From Candidatus Omnitrophota bacterium (GTDB lineage: Bacteria > Omnitrophota > Gorgyraeia > Zapsychrales > Zapsychraceae), in NCBI GenBank assembly GCA_023136835.1, contig JAGLQN010000140.1, positions 1 through 64,000 of the forward strand: a stretch of 64,000 nucleotides of DNA, given 5' to 3'. The notes beneath the pieces were generated by a model. It worked only from the letters and a program-made list of their open reading frames with translations, ran no database searches and had not been told where the DNA came from. Below are positions 52,937 through 61,751 of this stretch, in pieces. The position numbers and the translations under genes are program-made. Positions within the stretch are counted from its first letter, which is position 1. Each line of letters opens with the position of its first letter.

Positions 52937-54127
52937 CTAAAATACACTCGGTTCTCTAGCAGGTAAGCCTAGCAATCCCTTATGCGCTCTTAAAAACTTA
53001 GCCCCAATAAGCCCAAAAGTCTTACACTCTTTTATGTTACCGACGATCTTTAGAAATCTTTGTTGAAGTTCTTTATCTTCTTCTGTTTCCTTCCATGTCC
53101 CCTGTAAGCGTTCTTCCATTTCCATAGCAACATCAATAATTTCTTCTGCAGAATTATCAATAACCTTTATGCCAGCTTTCTGATAAGCTTCTGTTGTACA
53201 ATATTTTGCAACCTCCGAATTAAGTATCTCATCAAAAGTCAGCATGCGGTTCTCCTTCAATGACCAGAGTTTCTTAGGAATAAACATATGTTCGATAGTG
53301 GGTATAAATACAGCGCTAAGGGGAATATAATCTATCCAAACAACCGGGCGTCTAAATACAGTTGGCACATAAGCTAATCCGTCTGATCCAGCAAGAAAAA
53401 AACAACAATGGGCGCTTAAATACATATCGAGAAAATCTGTTCTGTGATTTGTTGCATAATCAATTATTCTGGGATTGTTTGTTTTTACTGCGCCTTCAAC
53501 ATGTCGTCCCATTCTGATCGCAAAATATCCTTTGCTAGCTAATTTCTCAGCGGCAGGGATATAATTGCAAATATCTGCATTTCGGTATGAATGATAATCC
53601 CAATTGACCTCCGGTTGATGCGTATTTAAATAGGATGCCTCACGCGCATGGAAACAGATAAAGGGATGATTATCTGATATACCTAACTTTTTAAGTTCTT
53701 CTTTACCGCTTTCATGCTCTTTTTGAGTAAAGCTTATATGAGGAGGTATTTTGCTATCTAAGTCACTATTCAACCGGTTTGATTCTGGAACAACATGTTT
53801 TTCCCAGCCAGGCAAGCGTTTATTGACTTTATCGACCCAAAAAGCAAGAGGATAAGTCGGGATAGCTCTTTCCACCATCTTTTTTATCTGATAATTGACA
53901 ACTTTTCCTCTTTTAAAACAACAAATATCAAAATTTCGGGAGTCATCTACTCTCGAATCGCGCCGACTAACATACATATCAAAATGCGGTAAAATATGTC
54001 CGATTCTACTGAGATCCCAAACGCAAATCCTTACAATCACGAATGGATACAATATTCGCATCAATAAAACAAATGGCAACGCAATTGCTCCGATTATCAC
54101 ATTACCTATTTTTTTTAAAATCATCAT
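52937..54127 (-). CDS. TIGR04372-type glycosyltransferase-like protein, copy 2
   Basis: 396 residues. A hydrophobic N-terminal segment (about 10-35) precedes a cytoplasmic domain with ICFHAREASYL, FAIRMGRHVEGAVK, DMYLSAHCCFFLAGSDG and RRPVVWIDY. These are the same blocks, in the same order, as in the copy at 50405-52009. Transferase activity is presumed; donor and acceptor unknown. Confidence 0.77.
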   Translation of the reverse strand: MMILKKIGNVIIGAIALPFVLLMRILYPFVIVRICVWDLSRIGHILPHFDMYVSRRDSRVDDSRNFDICCFKRGKVVNYQIKKMVERAIPTYPLAFWVDKVNKRLPGWEKHVVPESNRLNSDLDSKIPPHISFTQKEHESGKEELKKLGISDNHPFICFHAREASYLNTHQPEVNWDYHSYRNADICNYIPAAEKLASKGYFAIRMGRHVEGAVKTNNPRIIDYATNHRTDFLDMYLSAHCCFFLAGSDGLAYVPTVFRRPVVWIDYIPLSAVFIPTIEHMFIPKKLWSLKENRMLTFDEILNSEVAKYCTTEAYQKAGIKVIDNSAEEIIDVAMEMEERLQGTWKETEEDKELQQRFLKIVGNIKECKTFGLIGAKFLRAHKGLLGLPAREPSVF

Positions 54128-54167
54128 AATATTTTTTTCGGATAAATGCCGACAGCGTTTACTATTA

Positions 54168-55118
54168 TTATCCGCTCATGTTAACTGCCTGTACAGCCTT
54201 CCCTGCCTTAACTAAAGCGGTAATCTTTTCTGATAGCTGATGAGGTTGTAGGCCATATTTTTCCAATAGTGAATCTTGATCCCCATAAGCCTGAACAAAA
54301 GCATCCGGAAGTCCAAACCTATAAATTGGAGGAAGATCTGACGAAGTAAGATTATCCACGAGAAATTCTACACACGCGCTTCCCAGGCCCCCGATTAGCG
54401 TGTGTTCTTCAAGCGTTATCACCATCTTGGATTTTCTTACGTGCTCCACAATATCTTTGTCTAAAGGTTTAACAGTATGAACATGCAAAACGCCGCATTC
54501 TATTCTTTGCGCAGAAAGCAACTCGGCCGCCGATATCGCCCTATTTGTCATCGCCCCGTTAGCAATAATAAGGATATCCCCTTCCCGCATCAGAATAGCT
54601 TTCCCAATTTCAAAACCAGCATCATTCTTGCTTACGATCGGCTTACCATACTTTGCCATCCTGATATACATCGACCCAGGCCAACTGATCGTCAATGGCA
54701 TGAGCCGGGTTACCTCATCCGCGTCACAAGGAACAACGACGGTCATGTTCGGAATCGCGCGCATGATAGCAACATCTTCAATCGCCGTGTGCGTGGGGCC
54801 AAGATGAGCGGTTGTTAAACCACCTCCCATTCCAATCACTCTAATGGGCCGATTCTGCAGACACGAATCAAGAGCAATTTGCTCATAACACCGTCTAGTA
54901 TTAAAAGTTGCGTGGTTCAATATATAAGGTATGTATCCTTCAGCCGCCAACCCCGTTGCCATTCCAATAATGTTGGCTTCAGATATTCCCTCCATAAAGT
55001 ATCGGCCCGGAATAACATCCTGAAAATCCAACCCCGGTGTTTGATCACCACAAATCAAAACTACGTTCGGATTTGCTTGCGCCATTTGATAAATCATCTT
55101 CATGCATGCTCGAAGCAT
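54168..55118 (-). CDS. Split transketolase, C-terminal (pyrimidine-binding) subunit
   Basis: 316 residues. ICGDQTPG, FMEGISEANIIGMATG (with the catalytic Glu of ISEANIIG) and GPTHTAIEDVAIMRAIPN match the transketolase central domain, and the transketolase C-terminal domain follows (ITLEEHTLIGGLGSA). The ATG shares one base with the stop of the N-terminal subunit gene (TAATG). The two proteins together form one TPP enzyme that transfers a two-carbon ketol unit. The location suggests a dedicated sugar pathway, not the pentose cycle (inference). Confidence 0.92.
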   Translation of the reverse strand: MLRACMKMIYQMAQANPNVVLICGDQTPGLDFQDVIPGRYFMEGISEANIIGMATGLAAEGYIPYILNHATFNTRRCYEQIALDSCLQNRPIRVIGMGGGLTTAHLGPTHTAIEDVAIMRAIPNMTVVVPCDADEVTRLMPLTISWPGSMYIRMAKYGKPIVSKNDAGFEIGKAILMREGDILIIANGAMTNRAISAAELLSAQRIECGVLHVHTVKPLDKDIVEHVRKSKMVITLEEHTLIGGLGSACVEFLVDNLTSSDLPPIYRFGLPDAFVQAYGDQDSLLEKYGLQPHQLSEKITALVKAGKAVQAVNMSG

Positions 55119-55957
55119 TAATAGTCCTCCAGAACCGAATACATACGATTCATCAAATCATCATCGATTTTACTTTTCCAATGCCATTGGGCGCTTCCTT
55201 CCGCAAAGGGAAATCCCTTTCCCTTGACCGTATGGCAAATAATAGCCGTTGGCCTTTCAACCGACTTTTCAAAAGCGCGTTTAAGCTCATTAACATCATG
55301 GCCATTGACCTCAACAGGATCAAATCCAAAACTTCTCCATTTGTCAGATAATGATTCAAGACACGTGATCTCATTGGTAGAACCGGCAAGCTGGACTTTG
55401 TTATAATCCACAATCGCGACAAGATTAGATAAATTATGCTTAGAAGCACTTAAAGCCGCCTCCCAAACGGAACCCTCTCCGAGCTCTCCATCCCCCAGTA
55501 ATACATAAACCTTGTTTTTCCTATTTTTCATTAAAGCCGCCAGGGCCATGCCAACTCCGACAGACAAGCCATGGCCCAGAGCGCCTGTCGTTACTTCGAT
55601 TCCCGGCACGATAATTTCGCAGCATCCGCCAAGCCGTGAATCCTTCATGCTGTACGTTTTTAACTCTTCAACAGGAAAAAATCCTTTATCCACCAAGACC
55701 GCGTAGAGCCCGAGACATCCATGACCTTTGCTAAGTATAAACCGATCCCGTCGATCCCAAGCGGGTTCATCGGCCTTATATTTCATAATGTGATCATAGA
55801 GAACCCGGACGATTTCGATCAATGACATCGCTGATCCAAAATGGCCTTTGCGCGGCCCTTGCAGCCCTTGCAAAACAAGTCCCCGAAGGTATTTCGACCT
55901 TTCATCAAGCTTAATTTTTATTGCCTCTTCAGCTAATTCCGCTGTGACATTGGACAT
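55118..55957 (-). CDS. Split transketolase, N-terminal (TPP-binding) subunit
   Basis: 279 residues from the ATG at 55957, which has AAGGA eight bases upstream; an ATG eight codons earlier lacks one. FILSKGHGCLGLYAVL, TTGALGHGLSVGVGMAL, the TPP-binding GDGELGEGSVWEA...VDYN and the terminal FxTVKGKGFPFAE-type block identify the transketolase N-terminal subunit. It overlaps the kinase gene upstream by 29 bases, so both genes are probably co-translated. Confidence 0.92.
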   Translation of the reverse strand: MSNVTAELAEEAIKIKLDERSKYLRGLVLQGLQGPRKGHFGSAMSLIEIVRVLYDHIMKYKADEPAWDRRDRFILSKGHGCLGLYAVLVDKGFFPVEELKTYSMKDSRLGGCCEIIVPGIEVTTGALGHGLSVGVGMALAALMKNRKNKVYVLLGDGELGEGSVWEAALSASKHNLSNLVAIVDYNKVQLAGSTNEITCLESLSDKWRSFGFDPVEVNGHDVNELKRAFEKSVERPTAIICHTVKGKGFPFAEGSAQWHWKSKIDDDLMNRMYSVLEDY

Positions 55958-56966
55958 AAGGAAATTCCTTATAAGATTCATGAATCGACTTCATTAAATT
56001 CCTCACACGTTTAAGCTGTTGATCCCTTTGCGCATCCGCGCTTGATGCCAGAAGCTGATACCCCGGCTGGAACGGATTAAGCATGATCATGCACCATTTC
56101 AATCCGAACAGCGGATACAACAGCTTAAGCCTTGTCACAAACATTTCATCTTTTTCGAAAATCTTAACAAGGCTTGAACGCAATGCCTGCTTCTTTTCTT
56201 CATCTAATACCATCCCCGGATGTTGAAGAGTATCGGCGACCAATTTAACCGGATCATCCCAACCAAAGAACTCAAAATCTAGAAAATAGAGCTTATCATC
56301 TTTTCTCAAGACATTGTGACAGCCAACATCTACAAGGCTAAGCGTTTGTTGTTTGAAAGAAATATTTTCTGAGAAATTTAACCCTGAATGCTTATATTGC
56401 TTTTGGCTCCAGTCGGAAATTTCATTGAACACAGGGATAAACCCTTCATCAATAAATGCGCGTAATTCCGGATATTGATCTTTCGAAGCGTCCAATCTGC
56501 TTAACCGCAAACTTATCTGCCTGACAATCTCGCTTCCGTTTAAACACGCTTCTGTTGCGTGTCTAATATCCTGACCGGACTGTTTTTCAGCGACATCATC
56601 CACCACCTGAATAAACGCGGCCAATTCACCTATTTCATTAATGCCAAAGTCGTCAACCGGCTTGCCCTCAATCCATTCCATCAAGACGCAATTATTTGTT
56701 TTATCTTCTGCAACAACGCGGGGAGTCGCTTCTATGCCGTTCTCAGAAAACAAACGTAATGCCGTTGTCTCCGCCTCAAACCTCTCTCTCTTGCCCTCCT
56801 TGTCCGGCCGGAAAAACTTCAAAGCAAAGACGTTTCTGTCATTTTCTACCTTATAAATACGGCTGTTTCTTCCACCTTCAATCGGGGAAACATTCAAAGC
56901 CGTTGTTCCACAAAGAGAACCGGCAATGTCTTTAACATATTGATCGTTGTTTTCTGTACTACGCAT
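55929..56966 (-). CDS. APH/choline-kinase-like phosphotransferase
   Basis: 345 residues. IEGGRNSRIYKV (nucleotide loop), FALKFFRPD (ATP-binding Lys), LMEWIEGKPV (hinge) and FLDFEFFGWDDP (metal-binding Asp) define the aminoglycoside phosphotransferase fold. The catalytic loop reads SLVDVGCHNVL: Asp and Asn are kept, but the usual His of HxD is replaced. It would phosphorylate a small hydroxyl compound, probably a sugar made by neighbouring genes. Confidence 0.78.
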   Translation of the reverse strand: MRSTENNDQYVKDIAGSLCGTTALNVSPIEGGRNSRIYKVENDRNVFALKFFRPDKEGKRERFEAETTALRLFSENGIEATPRVVAEDKTNNCVLMEWIEGKPVDDFGINEIGELAAFIQVVDDVAEKQSGQDIRHATEACLNGSEIVRQISLRLSRLDASKDQYPELRAFIDEGFIPVFNEISDWSQKQYKHSGLNFSENISFKQQTLSLVDVGCHNVLRKDDKLYFLDFEFFGWDDPVKLVADTLQHPGMVLDEEKKQALRSSLVKIFEKDEMFVTRLKLLYPLFGLKWCMIMLNPFQPGYQLLASSADAQRDQQLKRVRNLMKSIHESYKEFPYVQCHSGIS

Positions 56967-56967
56967 A

Positions 56968-57576
56968 TTAGAACACCAATTCTTCTATTTCACTCCAATG
57001 ACGGCACACTTTAAATGACCCGTCATCACAATGCTCATTATTACTGGAAAACAATATCCTGGTAACATTTTTGGGGAATTCCGGCTCCAATAAAACATCT
57101 TTTAAATCATCAATAAAATGCGTGCATTGAAGCTCATTGATGCGACGAAGCTTATTCTCCCGGGGATTTTCGAAGAATATCTTATTCTCGTCTAAACATG
57201 GCTTCCCTAAATCCAAAAACCCTTTAACCTTAAACCAATTCAGAGAAACTTCTCTTAAATTTATTTTCTCCTCTAACGTTTCGGCATATTCTGTCTTATG
57301 ACTGACTACAAAAACAGGAATATTCTCAGACGCACATCTTTTAATAAATTCCATAACGCCGTCAAAAGGCATTGCGTCATTTATAAACTTTCCATAAACT
57401 AAACCTTGTAATTTCCTCCATTTTATTTCCCCATCAGGCAATTCTCTGACCGCATCACGTACCTGCTGCTTTGTCTTTTTAGTATTAACCTTTATCCAAC
57501 CAAGATTACACGCCTGTTTTGTGAAAATGTCGCTATAGTCTATGATTGTATTGTCAAAATCAATTCCAATTCTCAT
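56968..57576 (-). CDS. HAD-superfamily phosphatase-like protein
   Basis: 202 residues. The N-terminal IGIDFDNTI carries the nucleophile and acid Asp (D6, D8); VFVVSHKTEY is motif II and HFIDDLKDVLLE is motif IV. It resembles small haloacid-dehalogenase-like phosphatases in polysaccharide clusters, including those next to phosphotransferases. It is one base away from the kinase gene, so a kinase/phosphatase pair acting on the same intermediate is possible. Confidence 0.82.
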   Translation of the reverse strand: MRIGIDFDNTIIDYSDIFTKQACNLGWIKVNTKKTKQQVRDAVRELPDGEIKWRKLQGLVYGKFINDAMPFDGVMEFIKRCASENIPVFVVSHKTEYAETLEEKINLREVSLNWFKVKGFLDLGKPCLDENKIFFENPRENKLRRINELQCTHFIDDLKDVLLEPEFPKNVTRILFSSNNEHCDDGSFKVCRHWSEIEELVF

Positions 57577-57585
57577 AACACTCTT

Positions 57586-58365
57586 CTAGACTCTTCCACC
57601 GCTTACCGAAACAACTGAACCCGCGGCAAAAGAAGCTTCATCTGAGGCTAAAAACACCACAAATGATGATATTTCCTCAGCATCCGCAAAACGGCCTATC
57701 GGATAATGTTGATTTAAGAATTCATCAACAAGCTGTGGGTTTTCATCCTTTAACTTATCCCAATATTTACCTTCTGATAAAACCGCACCTGGCATAACAC
57801 CAGTTACAACCACATTATCCTTTGCCATCTCCCGCCCTAAACCCCTTATATAGGCATTAAGATATGCTTTTGCCGCCGCATATGGAAGAGCGCCTCCAAA
57901 AGGTTCAACTAAAGGCTCTCCTAATTCTGCTGAAATTGAAGAAACATGAACTACCCGTCCCCAACCTTGTTTTTTCATCTCCGGCACCAAAACAGCGTTC
58001 ATCTCAATGGCTATTCCAACATTAAACTGCCAAACAGCGTTGTAATCTTCAACTTTTCCTAAAGGATTTTTTTCTCCAAGCGCGCCTCCGACGTTATGCA
58101 CAACAATATCAACCTTCTTATGTTTAACGATCATCTCTCGCGCAACTCTTGTAGGCTCTCCACCATCTCTTAAATCTGAAACAATATATTCATGGCCTTT
58201 GATCGCGCCGCCTAATTCATCTATTTCTTTTTTCAATCTTTCTTCATTACGGGAAACTATAGATACTTTTGCCCCTTCATTTGAGAAGTCTTTAGCAATA
58301 GCGGCACCGATGCCTTTGCTGCCTCCAGTAATCAAAACTCTTTTTCCTTTAATCCCTAAATCCAT
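57586..58365 (-). CDS. Classical SDR oxidoreductase
   Basis: 259 residues. GGSKGIGAAIA near residue 14, NVGGALG, HVSSISAELG and YAAAKAYLNA give the classical (FabG-like) nucleotide loop and the Ser-Tyr-Lys catalytic set. It lies in the split-transketolase unit, next to a zinc dehydrogenase, suggesting stepwise oxidation and reduction of one sugar intermediate. A fatty-acid role is unlikely here. Confidence 0.87.
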   Translation of the reverse strand: MDLGIKGKRVLITGGSKGIGAAIAKDFSNEGAKVSIVSRNEERLKKEIDELGGAIKGHEYIVSDLRDGGEPTRVAREMIVKHKKVDIVVHNVGGALGEKNPLGKVEDYNAVWQFNVGIAIEMNAVLVPEMKKQGWGRVVHVSSISAELGEPLVEPFGGALPYAAAKAYLNAYIRGLGREMAKDNVVVTGVMPGAVLSEGKYWDKLKDENPQLVDEFLNQHYPIGRFADAEEISSFVVFLASDEASFAAGSVVSVSGGRV

Positions 58366-58386
58366 AAGAACACCCTTTGTTATTTT

Positions 58387-59430
58387 TTAAAACTTTACAA
58401 CACAACGACCTGAAACATCGCCTCTCATCTTTTCTATCGCGTCATTAATATTCTCAAAATCCCCTACATAGGAAACTAATTTCTCAAGTCGCAATTTACC
58501 TTCGTTTTGAAGTTTAAAATATTCTGGTATCGCTTCATCAGGATAAGTTCCTCCGCCAAGTGTCCCGATAATATTTCTTTCATGCATGACAGCGTGAGCT
58601 TCAACTTTCATTTGTGCCCCTTTTGGCGGAACTCCGACAATATAGCATTCTCCTGGAATTGAAGTCATCTCAACGCCTTCTTCAAGAACTTTTATAATAC
58701 CGACACAAACAAAAACTTTACTAACTCCTTTTCCCTCTGTCATTTCTAAGACACGCTTTAAGGCATCCTCTTTACCTGGATTAATAATGTCTGTTGCTCC
58801 AAACTCCTTTGCCATATCCAGAGCTTTTTCATTAACATCAATGGCAATAAGCTTCTTGGGCTTCTTTGAATTAGCTGCCTGAACAGCGCATAATCCTATT
58901 CCCCCGCACCCGTAAATAACAACCGTATCGTCCGATTCCACTTTCGCTTCATTCAAAATAACTCCGACGCCTGTCGTCACAACACAACCAAATAAAGCGG
59001 CGACTATAGGATCGCTTTTCTGTGGAATGACGGTTAGACGATTTTCAGAAACAACGGCATATTCATTAAAAGTAGTCACCCATCCAGAATTGACTCGAAT
59101 TCTATTTCTATAATACAGTGGTGTCTCAGACTGAATACCGCTTCCTTTTCTCCAATGCAAAACCACAAGATCGCCTTTTTTAGTCTTTGTGACTTTAGAC
59201 CCGATATCCATGACCTCCGCGCTTCCTTCATGACCTAAAAGATGCGGAATAAAAGCGTCCGGAGCCTTACCGTCAATCTCATCAGTTTGTTTTCCACAAA
59301 TACCGCTATATTTCATTTTCACCAAAATTTGTCCGTCTAAAAGAGGACCTTTAAACTCGATATTATCGATAACAAGCGGTTTGCCGATTTCCGTAAGAAT
59401 AGCCGCTTTAAAAACTAATGGATAATTCAT
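58387..59430 (-). CDS. Medium-chain (zinc-type) dehydrogenase, second copy
   Basis: 347 residues. GICGKQTDE, LLGHEGSAEV and GCGGIGLCAVQ carry the catalytic-zinc and NAD-binding motifs. As in the copy at 32673-33734, the structural-zinc cysteine lobe is missing and is replaced by an aromatic segment starting LHWRKGSG. The two proteins are probably recent family relatives with different substrates. It belongs to the transketolase unit. Confidence 0.86.
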   Translation of the reverse strand: MNYPLVFKAAILTEIGKPLVIDNIEFKGPLLDGQILVKMKYSGICGKQTDEIDGKAPDAFIPHLLGHEGSAEVMDIGSKVTKTKKGDLVVLHWRKGSGIQSETPLYYRNRIRVNSGWVTTFNEYAVVSENRLTVIPQKSDPIVAALFGCVVTTGVGVILNEAKVESDDTVVIYGCGGIGLCAVQAANSKKPKKLIAIDVNEKALDMAKEFGATDIINPGKEDALKRVLEMTEGKGVSKVFVCVGIIKVLEEGVEMTSIPGECYIVGVPPKGAQMKVEAHAVMHERNIIGTLGGGTYPDEAIPEYFKLQNEGKLRLEKLVSYVGDFENINDAIEKMRGDVSGRCVVKF

Positions 59431-59448
59431 CTGTATTTTCTTCCCTTT

Positions 59449-60294
59449 CTATGTCAAGACAATCCCAAAAATATTGTTTAATTTATCCGTATTTAAATTT
59501 TGCCTTAAAGGTTTTGCGTTTCCTTCTACAGGTATAATTTTATCTTTCCAGTCTACCCCTAATTCATCACACAAAGCACAAAGCCTGTCATAATAATTCA
59601 TCATCTTAGTTCCGACATGATACGTGCCGTAATTCGTATCACCAATAAAAACCTCAAATACATGGAGAAGCTCTTCAATCCTTAAAAAACATCTTTCGAC
59701 ATTCTTAAACACGGTCACCTCTTTACCCGATTCAAGATCAATAATCGCTTTGTCTATGAACGACCCTCGGCCAGTTTTAGTAGAAATACTTGTAGGCTGT
59801 CCTAGGGAATGAACTATGGGAAGCCTTACAATATGAAACTTATCCGTCTTTTTCTTAATAATTTCTTCACATTGATATTTCAGCTCAGCATAAAGCCATA
59901 ACGGTTTAACTTCAGATGCTTCATCCGGGTTTGGATCAGAACCATCAAAAACTTTATCTGTCGATGGAAAAATAATGTGAGCATCATCAGATAAATTATC
60001 CACAATGTTCTGTGTTATCCCCATGTTCGCTTCCTTTGCCTGTTCAGGATTTTCCTCATTTCTTTTTGGAGACAAAAAAGCCGCGAAGTGGAACACTGTG
60101 GCAGGTTTAAATTTATCAAAGATTTCTTTTACTCTTTTTCCGTCTCTTAAATCCGCTTCGATAAAGTTCTCATCATTAAGGCCTTCTCTCAAATTAAAAA
60201 CAACACCTGTTGGGTTGTGGTGTTTTAATTTTTCAAAAAGGCCTCCCCCTATAAATCCTCCCGCTCCTGTTATCAATATTTTCTCAGAATTCAT
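59449..60294 (-). CDS. NAD-dependent epimerase/dehydratase (extended SDR, RmlD-like)
   Basis: 281 residues. GAGGFIGGGLFEKL at the N-terminus, IIFPSTDKVFDG and YAELKYQCE (YxxxK) define an extended SDR; the STDKVFDG block resembles RmlD. It probably reduces a keto nucleotide sugar or aldose. The preceding gene encodes a sugar O-methyltransferase-like protein. Substrate unknown. Confidence 0.82.
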   Translation of the reverse strand: MNSEKILITGAGGFIGGGLFEKLKHHNPTGVVFNLREGLNDENFIEADLRDGKRVKEIFDKFKPATVFHFAAFLSPKRNEENPEQAKEANMGITQNIVDNLSDDAHIIFPSTDKVFDGSDPNPDEASEVKPLWLYAELKYQCEEIIKKKTDKFHIVRLPIVHSLGQPTSISTKTGRGSFIDKAIIDLESGKEVTVFKNVERCFLRIEELLHVFEVFIGDTNYGTYHVGTKMMNYYDRLCALCDELGVDWKDKIIPVEGNAKPLRQNLNTDKLNNIFGIVLT

Positions 60295-60361
60295 TCTCTT
60301 TACCCTGCCTTATACAGTTTATTAACATCTTTGCTATTTACACCATTTAAAGCAAAACTGA

Positions 60362-61411
60362 TTAGCTGATTTGTCCTGCCGGCAGATTTTGCACATAGTC
60401 TCCCCCGTGCACGGTAATACCGAATTTGCCGATACATTTATCCACCAGCTCAAAAAAATTATAGGACGATTCTGTGTCTTTGTAATAAGCCCGCGGAATG
60501 CCATGCAAATCTATCCGATTGCGGACATTCGCTCTTCCCGCTTCTTTAAAACCTAGATCAATAAGAAGCTCATCATAATTAATTTGGTGTCGTAACGGTT
60601 TCAATTTAGAACTGTCCCTTATATAGAAATACCCGCCCTTCTTGAGTGCCCGTGAACAATGGGATATGAGCCACATAATTCCTGAGAACGTAACTTCGTT
60701 TAAAACCCACGTTGCCGTGACAAGATCAATAGAATTATCATCGATCATTCCAAAATGCCACGAAGGAACATGTTTTATTTTGTATTGACCGAAACTGTTG
60801 ACTAATGCCTTCATTTGAGAATTATTCAAATTGAAATTTTCACATTCCACCAGATCCAGATAAACAGGATTTCCCTCTGATAAAAACCTGTAAAAATCCC
60901 TTTGAACGGCATATGTGTGGGACACCGCCTCGATAGAATAAAAGCATGAGTCAAAACCCTTCAGGCTGTAGACCGCATGGCTTCCGATTCCGGATCCGAT
61001 ATCAAGATGATTAATACCCTTCTTTTTCATATCCGGACATAGACTGCATATTATCGAATAATCTTGTGCCCTTACTAGCGCAGAGCTTTCAATATAAGCT
61101 TTTGGGTCTAGGTCAACAGCAGGCTCAAAAGGAACCAAATTATTATAGAGACGCCGGATAACACCCTCAATATATTGCCGCATTTGGTCATAATCCTCTG
61201 TTTTTATTGAATCAGGCAGAGGGTATTGTTCATAAAACAGAGACAAATACTGTAACAAACCTCTGACACCCGTAAACGCCCCTAAATTCGCTGTAAGATC
61301 ACCGTCTACCCATTCAAAAGGATTACCGATACGATGCTGCCTGTCAGCATAAATCCATCCTTGATCAGATATTGCTTTTTTTAATGATTTTCTTATATCA
61401 TCCATTTTCAA
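60362..61411 (-). CDS. Putative sugar O-methyltransferase (TIGR04371-like)
   Basis: 349 residues. HLDIGSGIGSHAVYS at about 135-149 is SAM motif I, with IDLVTATWVLNEV as a later motif. The N-terminal helical part of about 130 residues (GVRGLLQYLSLFYEQYP) and the C-terminal DLHGIPRAYYKDT block resemble putative sugar O-methyltransferases. Acts on a glycan or nucleotide sugar by inference. Confidence 0.78.
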   Translation of the reverse strand: MKMDDIRKSLKKAISDQGWIYADRQHRIGNPFEWVDGDLTANLGAFTGVRGLLQYLSLFYEQYPLPDSIKTEDYDQMRQYIEGVIRRLYNNLVPFEPAVDLDPKAYIESSALVRAQDYSIICSLCPDMKKKGINHLDIGSGIGSHAVYSLKGFDSCFYSIEAVSHTYAVQRDFYRFLSEGNPVYLDLVECENFNLNNSQMKALVNSFGQYKIKHVPSWHFGMIDDNSIDLVTATWVLNEVTFSGIMWLISHCSRALKKGGYFYIRDSSKLKPLRHQINYDELLIDLGFKEAGRANVRNRIDLHGIPRAYYKDTESSYNFFELVDKCIGKFGITVHGGDYVQNLPAGQIS

Positions 61412-61470
61412 TCCCCCTTAATATTGAAATTTTGTTTCACCGAAAAGATGGAAAAACGCGCACCCCTTAT

Positions 61471-61710
61471 TTAATTAACAGTTAGATTTTTTAATATCTT
61501 AGTGATTTCTTCAGAATAAATACGATGCCCTTCATCATTGAAATGTAAATTCTTGACGTGTAAAAATAATTTCTTTGAAGCCGCACGAAGAGCAGGGGTC
61601 ATGTCAAAATATTCGATTTTTAAACTGTCTGCCAATTTATGCAGAATTTCTGCATTTGCAAGTTCCCGGCTTGCTGCAACTTTACAGCCCCTGCAATAAA
61701 TGCCTTTCAT
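61471..61710 (-). pseudogene. C-terminal remnant of an SGNH/GDSL hydrolase-like protein (second)
   Basis: 79 codons matching only the end of an SGNH hydrolase: ILHKLADSLKIEYFDMTP, then NLHFNDEGHRIYSEEI with the Asp-x-x-His dyad (NDEGH). The nucleophilic Ser block and the Gly/Asn oxyanion blocks are missing, and only 41 bases separate it from the radical SAM gene. A GGAT upstream of the ATG means a short protein might still be made. It is not identical to the remnant at 7067-7411. Confidence 0.6.
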
Positions 61711-61751
61711 TGTTTATCCATTTTGCCATGTAAATTGCCCCCGCGAAAAGA

